Positions 40,270-49,330 of a DNA stretch of 64,000 nt are shown here, piece after piece; the first letter of the stretch is position 1; every line of letters starts with the position of its first letter. A program made the translations under genes and the position numbers. Source of the stretch: SM23-32 sp964434535 (GTDB lineage Bacteria > Planctomycetota > Brocadiia > SM23-32). Under the pieces are notes generated by a model that did no database searches, was not told the origin of the DNA, and saw nothing but the letters and a program-made list of their open reading frames with translations. Location of the stretch: positions 1-64,000 of the forward strand of contig CAYSWA010000006.1 of assembly GCA_964434535.1 (NCBI GenBank). The letters are read 5' to 3'.

Positions 40270-40978
40270 AGAGGAGGTCGAGCAGCTCGACCAGGGCGGT
40301 GATGGTAAAGTCGGGCGCCGGCGAGCGACGGGGCAGCCGCCGGCGGCCCGTGTTGAGCCAGACCGTGATCAGCCCCGCCCGGGCGGCGCCGAGCACGTCG
40401 GTCAGCGGGCCGTCGCCCACGTGCATCGCTTCATCCGGCTCGACGCCGGCCATCTCCAGCGCCCGGCGGAAAAGCCGCACGTCGGGCTTGCTGTAGCCTT
40501 CGATCTGGCCGAGCACGACGTGCTCCAGGTGCGCCTCCAGGCCGAGCGTCTGGATCAGGTGCCGCTGCACGGCCGGCACGCCGTTCATGACGGCGCCCCG
40601 CTGGAGCCCGCCCCGCCCCAGGGCGGTGAGCACCTCGTGGGCGTCGCGCCGCAAAAACTGCCGCATGGCGAAGCGCCGCACCGAGTCGTAGGTGTGGCTC
40701 ATCTCGTGGGCCAGGCCGCGCTTGCGCACGTCGTAGCTCTCCAGCAGCGCCTCGAAGCGGCGCCGGCGGGAGACGCTGCGCCCCTCGCGCAGGTGCCCCG
40801 GCCGCAGCAGCTCGAAGAAGACCGCGTTGTAGCGGCGGATGATCTGCGCCGTCTCCTCCTCCTCGGGCAGGGGCGGCGTGTATTTCGGCAGGACGATCTC
40901 CATCACGTGGCAGGCGCAGGCGTTGCGGTCCCACAGCGTGTCGTTCACGTCGAAGAAGACCGCCTTCAGGTCGGGCAT
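40268..40978 (-). CDS. HAD-superfamily hydrolase
   Basis: The product is 236 residues from MPDLKAVFFDVNDTLWDRN. Motif I is DVNDT (Asp nucleophile, Asn at the second acid position, as in many haloacid-dehalogenase-type enzymes), motif II VMNGVP, motif III Lys in YSKPDVRLF, motif IV HVGDGPLTDVLGAARAG. A helical cap domain lies between motifs I and II. Phosphatase or dehalogenase activity is likely; substrate unknown. The stop codon is formed by repeat copy B. Lies 42 bp after argS. Confidence 0.88.
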   Translation of the reverse strand: MPDLKAVFFDVNDTLWDRNACACHVMEIVLPKYTPPLPEEEETAQIIRRYNAVFFELLRPGHLREGRSVSRRRRFEALLESYDVRKRGLAHEMSHTYDSVRRFAMRQFLRRDAHEVLTALGRGGLQRGAVMNGVPAVQRHLIQTLGLEAHLEHVVLGQIEGYSKPDVRLFRRALEMAGVEPDEAMHVGDGPLTDVLGAARAGLITVWLNTGRRRLPRRSPAPDFTITALVELLDLL

Positions 40979-41020
40979 AGCCACCCCCCGCGCGGGTCCC
41001 GCCGGAGCCCCCCTGCGGGC

Positions 41021-42769
41021 TCACATGCGCTCGGGCGCCGCGATGCCGAGCAGCTCCAGCCCGCTGCGGATCACGTGCCGCGTCGCGTCGACCAGCAGCA
41101 GGCGGGCGGCGCGGGTCGTCGGCTCCTCGCAGAGCACGCGCAGCCCCGGCTCCCGCATGCCGGCGCTGTAGTATGAGCTGAAGTCGGCGCAGAGTTCAAG
41201 CAGGTGCGCCGCCACGGCCGAGGGCTCGTATTCCTCCGCCGCCCGCCTCACGGCCTGCGGGAAGCGGTCCAGGTGCCGCACCAGCGTCCACTCCTCGGGC
41301 ATGGCCAGGCGGGCGAAGTCCACCTCGTCGCTCACCGCCTGCCCCGCCTTGCGCAGGATGCTGCACAGGCGCGCGTGCGCGTACTGCACGTAGGGCCCGG
41401 TGTCGCCCTCGAAGTCGAGTATCCGGTCCCAGTCGAAGACCACGTCCCGCGTGCGGCGGGTGGAGAGCTCGCGGAACACGACGGCGCCGATGCCCACGTC
41501 GGCGGCGAGCTCCTCCAGGTCGGCCGTCTCTTCGAACCGTTCGGCGTTGTCCCGGATCTTCTGGCGGGCGCGGCTCTCGGCCTGGTCGAGCAGCTCCTCC
41601 AGCAGCAGGACCTCGCCCCGCCGTGTGCGGCTGACGCGGGCCTGGCCGGTCTCGGGGTCCTTGATCTTGATCAGGCCGAAGTTCACGTGCACGATCCGCT
41701 CGGCCCACTGCTGGCCCATCCGCTTCAGCACGGCCTTGAGCTGGCGGAAGTGGAGCGACTGCTCGTTGCCGACCACGTAGAGCATGCGGGCGAAGTGGTA
41801 CTTCTCCCAGCGCCGGAGGGCGGCGGGGATGTCGCGCGCGGCATACAGGCTCGCCCCGTCGCTCTTGCGCACCAGGCAGGGCGGCAGGCCCTCCTCGTAG
41901 AGCGGCACGATCAGCGCGCCCTGGCTCTGCTGGGCCACGCCCTGCTGCTGGAGGCGCCGCAGGGTCGGCTCGACCTCCTCGTTGTAGGCGCTCTCGGAGC
42001 TGACCAGGTCGAACTCGACGCCGAGCCGCCGGTAGACGCGCTCGAACTCGCGCAGGCTCGCCTCCTTGCATGCGCTCCAGATGCGCCGGGCCTCGGCGTC
42101 GCCCTCCTCCAGGCGTCGGAAGGCGTCGCGGGCGGCCTGCTGGAGCTCCGGGCGGCCGTCGGCCTCCCCGCTGTAGCGCACGTAGAGCTGCTGGAGGTCG
42201 GCGACGGTGAGCCGCTCGGGCTCGGCCACGTCGTATCGCTCGATGGCGGCGATCAGCCGCCCGAACGAGGTGCCCCAATCGCCCAGGAAGTTGATGCCGA
42301 CGCAGCGGTAGCCGAGCTTCTCGTGCAGGCGGTAGAGCGCGCGCCCGATCACCGCCGAGGGCAGGTGGTGCACGCCGAGGTGCTTGGCGATGTTGGGGCT
42401 GCCGTAGTCGAGCACGACGCTCTGGCCGGCCCCGGTCTGGTCAGAGCCGTAGGCGCCGCCCTCGCGGTGGATGCGGCGCAGGACTTGCTCGATCATCGGC
42501 GCGCGCTCGACGAAGAAGTTCAGGTAGGCCCCCTCGGCGCGGGCCTCGCGCACGCCGGCCGGCAGGGCCACCTCGCGCGCCAGCTCCTCCGCGATCTCCA
42601 TCGGGTTGCGCCGCACGTACTTGCTCAACGCGAAGCAGGGCAGCCCGTAGTCGCCCATCTCGGGCGAGGGGGGGCTCTGGAGCAGCTCGGCCAGCTTGCC
42701 CTCGCTCAGGGGCAGGTGGTCGGCGAGCGCGCGGGCGATCAGGCGTTCGGTGGACGGGCTCTCGGCCAT
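41021..42769 (-). CDS. argS: Arginyl-tRNA synthetase
   Basis: The product is 582 residues. Class I motifs: SPNIAKHLGVHHLPSAVIGR, the HIGH region in the ArgS form, N-terminal Add1-like domain with GDYGLPCFALSKYVRRNP, and the C-terminal anticodon domain ending RAARLLLVDATRHVIRSGLELLGI. I chose ATG 42769, 6 bp after the prs stop with GGGAAG upstream; a TTG at 42778 in-frame is possible. HLGVHHL differs from the usual PFHVGHL, but the fold is clear. Confidence 0.95.
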   Translation of the reverse strand: MAESPSTERLIARALADHLPLSEGKLAELLQSPPSPEMGDYGLPCFALSKYVRRNPMEIAEELAREVALPAGVREARAEGAYLNFFVERAPMIEQVLRRIHREGGAYGSDQTGAGQSVVLDYGSPNIAKHLGVHHLPSAVIGRALYRLHEKLGYRCVGINFLGDWGTSFGRLIAAIERYDVAEPERLTVADLQQLYVRYSGEADGRPELQQAARDAFRRLEEGDAEARRIWSACKEASLREFERVYRRLGVEFDLVSSESAYNEEVEPTLRRLQQQGVAQQSQGALIVPLYEEGLPPCLVRKSDGASLYAARDIPAALRRWEKYHFARMLYVVGNEQSLHFRQLKAVLKRMGQQWAERIVHVNFGLIKIKDPETGQARVSRTRRGEVLLLEELLDQAESRARQKIRDNAERFEETADLEELAADVGIGAVVFRELSTRRTRDVVFDWDRILDFEGDTGPYVQYAHARLCSILRKAGQAVSDEVDFARLAMPEEWTLVRHLDRFPQAVRRAAEEYEPSAVAAHLLELCADFSSYYSAGMREPGLRVLCEEPTTRAARLLLVDATRHVIRSGLELLGIAAPERM

Positions 42770-42774
42770 CGCGT

Positions 42775-43854
42775 TCAACTTCCCTCGGCCTGGACTTCGA
42801 GCACGGCGTCCTGCTCGCGAAAGATACGGGTCACCGACATGTTCGTGTGGATGTTGTGGATGGCGGCGGCGAGCAGGCGGGCCACGCTCACCACGTGCAC
42901 CCGGTGGTTCGCCGCCGGCGGCGGGAGCGTGTCGGTGGTGACGATCCGGCTCACCCCCGCCCCCAGGATCCGGTCCACGGCGTTATCGGCGAAGACCGGA
43001 TGGACGCAGGAGACGTAGGAGACGGGCAGGCCGAACCGCTCCTTCAGCGCGCCGATGGCGCGGGTCATCGTGCCGCCGGTCAGGATCTCGTCGTCGAAGA
43101 TGGCGATCTGGCGGCCGCGTATCTCCTCGATGCCGATCACGGCGCGGATCTCGGGGTCCTCGTTGTCGGCCCAGCGCCGCTTGTCGCAGACGGCCAGGGG
43201 CACGTTGAGCCGCTCCGCGTAGACGGTGCCGATCTTGACGCCGCCGGCGTCGGTGGCGAGCACCCCGATGCGCCCCACGTCGTAGTTGCGCCGGAAGTAC
43301 TCGGCGATCAGCGGGTTGGCGTCGAGCTGGTCGCAGGCCATGGCCATGAAGCCCATGATCTGCATCGCGTGCAGGTTGACGGTGAGCACGCGGTCGGCGC
43401 CGGCCTCGCCGAAGAGCTGTCCCATCAGGCGGGCGGTGATCGAGATGCGGGGCTCGTCCTTCTTGTCGCTGCGCACGTAGGGGAAGTAGGGGGCCACCAC
43501 CGTGATGCGCCCGGCCGAGGCGCCGCGCAGGGCGTCGATGGTGATCAGCAGCTCCATCAGGTTCTCCGAGAGGCAGAGCTTGGCCGCCTCCTCGGGCGGC
43601 ACCTTCTCCGGGTTGACCCCCGCCGCGGCGTGGCGGGCGTTGGCGGCGGCCTGGACCACGAAGACGTCCGCCCCCCGCACGCTCTCGTTGATCTTGACCT
43701 TCAGGTTCTCGTTGGCGAACCGGACGACGTCCGGCTCGCACAACGGCACCTCGCCCACGTCCGGCCCGCCCGAGAGGGCGTCGCGGATCTTCGTAGCCAG
43801 GTAGTAGCTGGCCCGGCCGGTGAACAGCATCAGCGGCTCGTAGATGTCGCCCAT
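42775..43854 (-). CDS. prs: Ribose-phosphate pyrophosphokinase
   Basis: The product is 359 residues from MGDIYEPLMLF, with GGGAGGGAG upstream. It makes PRPP from ribose 5-phosphate and ATP. Motifs: flexible-loop region YFPYVRSDKKDEPRISITARLMGQLF, metal-site VNLHAMQIMGF, and the PRPP-binding loop IAIFDDEILTGGTM. It is longer than typical Prs (about 315) because of an N-terminal insertion (RFANENLKVKINESVRGADVF order), so paralogue subtypes remain possible. Followed directly by argS. Confidence 0.9.
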   Translation of the reverse strand: MGDIYEPLMLFTGRASYYLATKIRDALSGGPDVGEVPLCEPDVVRFANENLKVKINESVRGADVFVVQAAANARHAAAGVNPEKVPPEEAAKLCLSENLMELLITIDALRGASAGRITVVAPYFPYVRSDKKDEPRISITARLMGQLFGEAGADRVLTVNLHAMQIMGFMAMACDQLDANPLIAEYFRRNYDVGRIGVLATDAGGVKIGTVYAERLNVPLAVCDKRRWADNEDPEIRAVIGIEEIRGRQIAIFDDEILTGGTMTRAIGALKERFGLPVSYVSCVHPVFADNAVDRILGAGVSRIVTTDTLPPPAANHRVHVVSVARLLAAAIHNIHTNMSVTRIFREQDAVLEVQAEGS

Positions 43855-43904
43855 CGGCTCCCTCCCTCGTTCTTCGGCGCGCCGGCCCCGCGGCACGGGC
43901 GGCG

Positions 43905-43910
43905 ATTATA
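43905..43910 (-). promoter_or_regulatory. -10 box of the prs-argS-HAD unit
   Basis: An exact minus-strand TATAAT (43910-43905) 51 bp before the prs start. No convincing -35 box at the right distance. Confidence 0.45.
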
Positions 43911-44177
43911 ACGCAATCAATCCGGCCCTGCACGGGCGTGCGCCTCGGGGCGGCCCGTTGCTCGTCGTCCGTTGCCCGCTGCCCGTTCATGCCAGCCTCC
44001 GCAGCCAGGGCTGCTTCGGCGGAACAGGCCGTTGCTGGTGAGCCGGGCCGGCGCCGGGGAAGGCGCGGGCCGCCGGCCTCCGCGCAGGATGCCTTCCGTG
44101 TGGCGCCGGACGATTATGCCGCCCGCTTCGCTGGCTCGGCTGGGCCGAGGCGTGAGCCGGCGGGCCCCCCCTTCCCG
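43911..44177. repeat. Intergenic stretch with low-complexity CGTTG/CTCGTCG repeat
   Basis: Between the prs and rhaB promoters I see no gene. At 43954-43988 there is a degenerate tandem (CCCGTTGCTCGTCGTCCGTT, then GCCCGCTGCCCGTTC), related in style to 46801-46850. The rest is GC-rich sequence with small hairpins (for example GCAGCC/GGCTGC near 44000). Confidence 0.5.
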
Positions 44178-44205
44178 TTGACAGGCGGCGTGCGCGGCTT
44201 ACACT
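44178..44205 (+). promoter_or_regulatory. Promoter of rhaB
   Basis: TTGACA (44178-44183) and TACACT (44200-44205), spacer 16 bp, 50 bp before the ATG. Confidence 0.7.
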
Positions 44206-44255
44206 GCCTCCACGGATCAGTCGCCACCCGACACCCCCCGCGTGGAGGACCACCC

Positions 44256-45740
44256 ATGGCCGAGAGGCGCTTCCTGGCCTTCGACCTCGGCGCCGAGAGC
44301 GGACGCGCCGTCGTCGGCACCCTCGATGAAGGCCGCCTCGCCCTCGATGTGATCCACCGCTTCCCCAACCAGCCCGTCGAGGTCACCGGCACGCTCCACT
44401 GGAACGTGCTGGGCATCTTCGACAACGTCCTGAAGGGCGCCCGCCAATACGTCGCCCGCCACGGCGACGCCGTCGCCGGGATCGGCATCGACACCTGGGG
44501 CGTCGACTTCGCCCTGCTCGCCGCCGACGGCAGCCTGCTCCAGAACCCCGTCCACTACCGCGACCACCGCACCGACGGCATCCCCGAGCTGATCACCCAC
44601 ACCATCCCCGAGCCCGAACTCCACGCCAGGACCGGCATCAGCCTGCTGCCCATCTACACCCTCTGCCAGATGGTGGCGCTGCGCAGCGCCGAGAGCCCGA
44701 TCCTGAGGGCCGCGCGCGGCTGGCTGATGATGCCCGACCTGCTCGGCTACTTCCTGAGCGGGCGGCGCGCCTGCGAGCGGACCAACGCCATCACCACCCA
44801 GCTCTACGACCCGCGCCGGGGCGAATGGCACGGGGATATCTTCGAGGCGTTCGACCTGCCGCTGGAGATCATGCCCGAGATCATCGAGCCCGGCACCGTG
44901 CTGGGCGAGCTGCTCGAGCCGGTCAGGCGCCAGAGTGGCCTCGCCGCCGCGCCCGTCATCGCCCCCTGCACGCACGACACCGCCTCGGCCGTGGCCGCCG
45001 TGCCGGCGCGCGGCGAGGACTGGCTCTTCCTGAGCTGCGGCACCTGGTCCATCCTCGGAGCGCTCACCGAGCAGGTGGTCACCACCGAGGAGGCGTTCGA
45101 GGCGGGCCTCTGCAACGAGATGACGCTCGGCAGCCTGTTCCTCTGCCGCAACATCATGGGGCTCTGGATCCTGCAGCAGGCGCGCGCGGCCTGGGAGGCG
45201 CAGGGGCGCAGCTACACCTACCCCGAGCTGGCCGCCCTGGCCGAGAAGGCCCCGCCCGGCGGGCCGCTCATCTTCCCCGACGACGCCGCCTTCCTGGCGC
45301 CCGGCGACATGACGGCCGCCGTCGCCGAGTTCTGCGAGCGCACCGACCAGCCCCCCCCGGCGGACGTGGCCGCCACCTGCCGCTGCATCATCGAGAGCCT
45401 GGCCCTCTGCTACCGCCAGAACGCCGACCGGCTCGCCGGCATCCTCGGGCGCCGCTTCGGGGCGCTCCACATGGTCGGCGGGGGCATGCACAACGCCCTG
45501 CTGTGCCGGATGACGGCCGACGCGACCGGCATGCCCGTCGTGGCCGGCCCGGCCGAGGCGACCGTCACGGGCAACCTGCTGGTGCAGGCGCTCGCCGCCG
45601 GCTGCCTCGAGGACGCGCAGGACGTGCGGGAGACGGTCCGCCGCTCCGTCGAGCTGGTACGCTACGAACCGCAGGACACGACCGCCTGCGAGCGCCGCTA
45701 CGGCGAGTACCGCCGCATCGTGGAGACGGCGACAGCGTAG
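44256..45740 (+). CDS. rhaB: Rhamnulokinase (FGGY family)
   Basis: The product is 494 residues from MAERRFLAFDLGAESGRAVVG, with GGAGGACC upstream. It phosphorylates L-rhamnulose. Rhamnulokinase-specific features: FDLGAESGRAVVG, HRFPNQPVEVTGTLHWNV, GIDTWGVDFALL, HYRDHRTDGI, the ATP-site segment FLSCGTWSILG and MVGGGMHNALLCRMTADATG. No other rhamnose genes are in the window, although the sugar-isomerase-like gene at 8 kb and Gfo/Idh gene are also sugar-related. Confidence 0.92.
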   Translation: MAERRFLAFDLGAESGRAVVGTLDEGRLALDVIHRFPNQPVEVTGTLHWNVLGIFDNVLKGARQYVARHGDAVAGIGIDTWGVDFALLAADGSLLQNPVHYRDHRTDGIPELITHTIPEPELHARTGISLLPIYTLCQMVALRSAESPILRAARGWLMMPDLLGYFLSGRRACERTNAITTQLYDPRRGEWHGDIFEAFDLPLEIMPEIIEPGTVLGELLEPVRRQSGLAAAPVIAPCTHDTASAVAAVPARGEDWLFLSCGTWSILGALTEQVVTTEEAFEAGLCNEMTLGSLFLCRNIMGLWILQQARAAWEAQGRSYTYPELAALAEKAPPGGPLIFPDDAAFLAPGDMTAAVAEFCERTDQPPPADVAATCRCIIESLALCYRQNADRLAGILGRRFGALHMVGGGMHNALLCRMTADATGMPVVAGPAEATVTGNLLVQALAAGCLEDAQDVRETVRRSVELVRYEPQDTTACERRYGEYRRIVETATA

Positions 45741-45788
45741 CCGCTCAGGGGTTCAGGCGGTCAGGCCGTTAGGAACCGGCCTCGCGCC

Positions 45789-45820
45789 GTTCGTGGTGCT
45801 CGTCGTGCCGTCGTGGTCAG
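45789..45820. repeat. CGTCGTG-type low-complexity repeat
   Basis: GTTCGTGGTGCTCGTCGTGC followed by CGTCGTGGTCAG. A matching inverted copy is at 52584-52620. Non-coding, between convergent rhaB and aldo-keto reductase genes. Confidence 0.55.
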
Positions 45821-45842
45821 GCCTGGCCGTCCATTCTGCACT

Positions 45843-45858
45843 CGCGCGCCGGCGCGCG
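45843..45858. terminator. 16-bp perfect palindrome at the convergent rhaB/aldo-keto reductase junction
   Basis: CGCGCGCCGGCGCGCG directly abuts the stop codon of the aldo-keto reductase gene. No T-run. It may help end transcription, but a chance GC palindrome cannot be excluded. Confidence 0.3.
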
Positions 45859-45859
45859 C

Positions 45860-46711
45860 TCACATGTAGCGCTCGGAGAGCTCGTCCAGATCGAGGCGAC
45901 CGGAAGCGTCCGCCGCCGTCGCCACGTTCTGCTCCACCTCCTCCGGCGTGCGCATGCCCACCAGCGCCACGTCGACCAGCGGGTTGGAGAGGACGAACTG
46001 GATCAGCGCGGGATAGTAGTCGAACTCGTCGCCGGGTCGCACGCGCCGCATCCAGCGCGAGAAGAGCCCGGAAGTGGTCACCCGCATCGCGGCGATGCCG
46101 AGCCCCGCCTCCTCGGCGACCAGCAGGCTGCCGAACGGCCGCGACGGCTCATACGGGTGCTGATGGAGCAGGTTGTAGCAGAGCTGCATCACGTCGAACC
46201 GCCCGGAGCGGATCAGCGTGTAGAGGCCGTCGTTGTTGTCCTCGCTGGTGAAGCCGACGTAGCGCACGAGGCCCTCCTCGCGCAGGGCGTCCATGCGGTC
46301 GGCCGGGCCGCCGGGCGCGAGGATGCGGGCGGCCTCTGCAGGGCTCCAGGAGCCTCCGTGGAGCTGGAGCAGGTCGAGGCGGTCGCGACGCAGGCGCTGG
46401 AGGCTCGCCTCGACGCTCGCGCGCAGCTCCTCCCCCTGCCAGAGGCCGTACTTGGTGGCGAGGAAGACGCCTTCCCCTTCGAGCGCCTCGCCGAAGATAC
46501 CTTCGCCGGCGCCCCCGCCGTAGCCCGGAGCGGTGTCGAAGTAGGTCACGCCCAGCTCGACCGCGCGGCGCAGGGCGCGCAGGACGCCTTCGCGGTCAGT
46601 GGGGCGGGCGGGGTCGTAGTCGTCGAGGTAGCCCTTGAGCCCGGCCGGCGCCCCGCCGAAGCCGAGCCGGCTCACGCGCTCGCCCGTGCGCCCGAGCGTG
46701 ACGTATTCCAT
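45860..46711 (-). CDS. Aldo/keto reductase
   Basis: The product is 283 residues from MEYVTLGRTGERVSRLGFGG (GAGAGGG 6 bases upstream of ATG 46711). It is an NADPH-dependent (beta/alpha)8 barrel. Catalytic residues: Asp in YFDTAPGYG, Tyr in the same loop, Lys in FLATKYGL and His in LDLLQLHGG. Substrate unknown. Confidence 0.92.
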   Translation of the reverse strand: MEYVTLGRTGERVSRLGFGGAPAGLKGYLDDYDPARPTDREGVLRALRRAVELGVTYFDTAPGYGGGAGEGIFGEALEGEGVFLATKYGLWQGEELRASVEASLQRLRRDRLDLLQLHGGSWSPAEAARILAPGGPADRMDALREEGLVRYVGFTSEDNNDGLYTLIRSGRFDVMQLCYNLLHQHPYEPSRPFGSLLVAEEAGLGIAAMRVTTSGLFSRWMRRVRPGDEFDYYPALIQFVLSNPLVDVALVGMRTPEEVEQNVATAADASGRLDLDELSERYM

Positions 46712-46800
46712 ATTCATCCCTCTCGCTCTCGCTCGCCGCCGGCGTAGGTCTCGCGCAGGACCCGCAGGGCCGTTGGAGGGACCGTGGCCCTCCAGGCGCC

Positions 46801-46850
46801 CGTTGCCTCACGAGCGACGAACAACCAGCAACGAGCAACCGACAACTGCC
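46801..46850. repeat. CAACGAGCAAC-type low-complexity repeat
   Basis: A degenerate series of ACGAGC, ACGAAC and CAACCAGCAACGAGCAACC units lies between the aldo-keto reductase and the NtrC-type genes. Related in style to the complement of 43954-43988. Confidence 0.55.
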
Positions 46851-46851
46851 G

Positions 46852-48258
46852 CTACCCCTCGCCGAGCTCGCGGCGGACCTGGTCGGGGTCGATCTCGAGC
46901 TTGCGCATCAGGCGATGGAAGCTCTCGCGCTCGATGCCGGCCTGCTCGGCGGCGCGGGTCACGTTGCCCCCGGCCCGCCGCAGGACCTCCACCAGGTACT
47001 GGCGCTGGCAGGCCGCGCTCATCCTGTCCATCGCCTCCCGGTAGGGCAGCGAGGCCATCGCCGCCACCTCGGGCGGATAGGCCGCCTCTTCGGTCTCCAG
47101 CGTGGGGAAGAGCGAGCGCGTGATGCGCCGGTCCTCCGAGAGGATGACGGCGCGCTCGACGGCGTTCTGGAGCTCGCGCACGTTGCCGGGCCAGTGGTAG
47201 CTCATCAGCAGTTCCATGGCGGCCGGCTCGATCTCGTAGGAGCCGGCCTGCTCGCCGGCGAACTGGCGCAGGAAGTGCTCGACCAGGGCGGGGACGTCGG
47301 AGGGCCGCTCGCGCAGCGGGGGCAGGTGGAGGGGGAAGACGTTGAGGCGGTAGTAGAGGTCCTCGCGGATGTGGCCGCCTTCCATCGCCTCGCGGATGTC
47401 GCGGTTGGAGGAGGCGATGATGCGCACGTCGACGGGGATGTCGACGGTGTCGCCGACGCGCCGGATCTCGCCCTCCTGGAGGGCGCGGTTGATCTTGACC
47501 TGGAGGTCGGGGTCGAGCTCGGTGATCTCGTCCAGGAACAGGGTGCCGCCGTTGGCCTCCATGAACAGGCCGCGCTTGTCCCTGGCGGCGCCGCTGAAGG
47601 CGCCGCGCACGTGGCCGAACAGCTCGCTCTCGATCAGCTCCTTCGGCATGGCGCCGCAGTTGATGGCCACGAAGCGGCGGGCCCGCCGGGCGCTGGCGTG
47701 GTGGATGGCACGGGCGAACAGCTCCTTGCCCGTGCCGCTCTCGCCGGTCAGCAGCACGGTGCTGTCGCTCTCGGCCGCCTTGCGGGCCAGCGCGAAGGCC
47801 TGGCGGATCGGCTCGCTGTCGCCGACGATGTTGGCGAAGCCGTACTTGCGGTCGACCTGCTCCTTGAGGATGCGGGCCTCCTCGCGGAGCTGCTTGCGCT
47901 CGAGGGCCTTCTCGAGGATGATCTTCAGCTCGTCGGGCTCGAACGGCTTGGTCAGGTAGTTATAGGCGCCGGCCTTGACGGCCTCCACGGCCTGCGAGAC
48001 GGTCGCGTAGGCGGTCATCAGGATCACTTCCGCCTCGCCCTGCTCGGCCTTGACCTGGCGCAGCACCTCCATGCCGTCCATGTCCGGCATCCGGATGTCG
48101 GTCAGCACCAGGTCGGCGGGGCGGCGGCGGAGGCGCTCGAGGCCCTCGCGCCCCGAGCGGCAGGTCTCGACCTCGTAGTCCTCCCCCAGCATCTGGGAGA
48201 GCATCTTGAGCATGCTCTCCTTGTCGTCGACGATCAGGACTCGCGGGTTCTTGCTCAT
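46852..48258 (-). CDS. NtrC-family sigma-54 response regulator
   Basis: The product is 468 residues. Receiver domain 1-120 with phosphate acceptor Asp54 (VLTDIRMPDMDG) and Lys104; AAA+ domain 140-375 with Walker A GESGTGKE (172-179), the sigma-54 contact loop GAFSGA (219-224, Ser where Thr is usual) and GGTLFLDEI; C-terminal Fis-type HTH (GGNVTRAAEQAGIERESFHRLMRKLEI). Start MSKNPRVLIVDD is the family start, though the ribosome site is weak. No histidine kinase is adjacent. It is divergent from the deoxyhypusine-synthase-like gene. Confidence 0.94.
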   Translation of the reverse strand: MSKNPRVLIVDDKESMLKMLSQMLGEDYEVETCRSGREGLERLRRRPADLVLTDIRMPDMDGMEVLRQVKAEQGEAEVILMTAYATVSQAVEAVKAGAYNYLTKPFEPDELKIILEKALERKQLREEARILKEQVDRKYGFANIVGDSEPIRQAFALARKAAESDSTVLLTGESGTGKELFARAIHHASARRARRFVAINCGAMPKELIESELFGHVRGAFSGAARDKRGLFMEANGGTLFLDEITELDPDLQVKINRALQEGEIRRVGDTVDIPVDVRIIASSNRDIREAMEGGHIREDLYYRLNVFPLHLPPLRERPSDVPALVEHFLRQFAGEQAGSYEIEPAAMELLMSYHWPGNVRELQNAVERAVILSEDRRITRSLFPTLETEEAAYPPEVAAMASLPYREAMDRMSAACQRQYLVEVLRRAGGNVTRAAEQAGIERESFHRLMRKLEIDPDQVRRELGEG

Positions 48259-48294
48259 CGGGCGGCGCGGCTCGAGGCGCGCGCGGGGGACGCC

Positions 48295-48324
48295 TTGCGT
48301 CGGCGCGCGGAAGGTCCGTATAAT
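48295..48324 (+). promoter_or_regulatory. Promoter of the deoxyhypusine-synthase-like gene
   Basis: TTGCGT (48295-48300) and TATAAT (48319-48324), spacer 18 bp, 51 bp before the ATG. No GG-N10-GC sigma-54 site was noticed between the two divergent genes. Confidence 0.6.
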
Positions 48325-48375
48325 CAGCTTCCATTGTAAGGCCACGATGATGCGACGCAAGCGGAAGCCCGTCCC

Positions 48376-49290
48376 ATGCTGGACTTGAGCAAGGTCAAGA
48401 CCTACCCGCTGGCCGAGCGGCGCAACCTGGTCTCGCTGGCCGACTTCGCCCGGCCCGACGAGACCGAAGCCACCTGCGGGGGCGAGGACTTCGAGCGCCT
48501 CTGCCGCCGCGCCCGCGAGGCGTCGGCCGCCGGGGGCATGGTGCTCTTGCAGATGGGCGCGCACGTGATCAAGTGCGGCCTCGGCCTCGTGCTGCGCGAC
48601 CTGATGGAGCGCGGCTTCGTCGGCCACCTGGCCATGAACGGCGCCTGCGCCATCCACGACTTCGAGATCGCCCTGATCGGCGAGACCAGCGAGGACGTGG
48701 CCCACAGCATCGAAGACGGCTCGTTCGGCATGGCCGAGGAGACCGGCCGGTTCATCAACGAGACGGTCAACGCCAGCACCGAGGGCTTCGGGCGCGCGCT
48801 GGGCCGCCGCATCAGCGAGGAGCGCCTCCCCCACCGCGACCACAGCGTGCTGTGCGGCGCCTTCGAGGCCGGCGTGCCGGCGACGGTGCACGTGGCGATC
48901 GGCACCGACATCATCCACCAGCACCCGACCTTCGACGGCGCGGCGACCGGCGCCGCGACGCATTATGACTTCAAGGTCTACGTCGACAGCGTATCGAAGC
49001 TCGGGGGCGGGGGCGTGCTGCTGAACTTCGGCTCGGCCGTCATCATGCCCGAGGTCTTCCTGAAGGCGCTCAGCATCAGCCGCAACCTCGGCTTCGACGT
49101 GGCCCCGCTCTACACGGCGTCGTTCGACCTGCGCGAGGACGTGACCGACTACTACTTCCGCCCGTGCAAGAACGTGGTGAGGCGGCCGGTCTCGAAAGGC
49201 GGCGAGGGCTTCAACTTCCGCGCCGACCACCGCGAGAGCCTGCCGTCCATGCACCGCCGACTCATCGAGATGTCGGGCGAGGGAGAGTGA
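48376..49290 (+). CDS. Deoxyhypusine-synthase-like protein
   Basis: The product is 304 residues with the Rossmann-like pattern of COG1899-type proteins: MVLLQMGAHVIKCGLGLVLR, GHLAMNGACAIHDFEIALIG, then HVAIGTDIIHQHPTFDGAATG and GGGVLLNFGSAVIMPEVFLKAL. True deoxyhypusine synthases act on eIF5A, which bacteria lack; bacterial relatives make homospermidine or have unknown roles. I do not see the canonical catalytic-Lys segment of the eukaryotic enzyme, so function is open. The gene stands alone with its own promoter. Confidence 0.65.
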   Translation: MLDLSKVKTYPLAERRNLVSLADFARPDETEATCGGEDFERLCRRAREASAAGGMVLLQMGAHVIKCGLGLVLRDLMERGFVGHLAMNGACAIHDFEIALIGETSEDVAHSIEDGSFGMAEETGRFINETVNASTEGFGRALGRRISEERLPHRDHSVLCGAFEAGVPATVHVAIGTDIIHQHPTFDGAATGAATHYDFKVYVDSVSKLGGGGVLLNFGSAVIMPEVFLKALSISRNLGFDVAPLYTASFDLREDVTDYYFRPCKNVVRRPVSKGGEGFNFRADHRESLPSMHRRLIEMSGEGE

Positions 49291-49330
49291 CGCGGCGGCG
49301 GCGGGGGGGGCCGTCAGAGTATCTTTCTGC

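Noticed and set aside
43954..46850. Possible CRISPR array from short repeated units in intergenic DNA
   Set aside because: Units are 6-12 bp, degenerate and without unique spacers of regular length; no cas genes.
48259..49254. N-terminal extension of the NtrC-type regulator into an 800-residue protein
   Set aside because: The extension overlaps the divergent deoxyhypusine-synthase-like gene completely, and MSKNPRVLIVDD is the standard receiver start.
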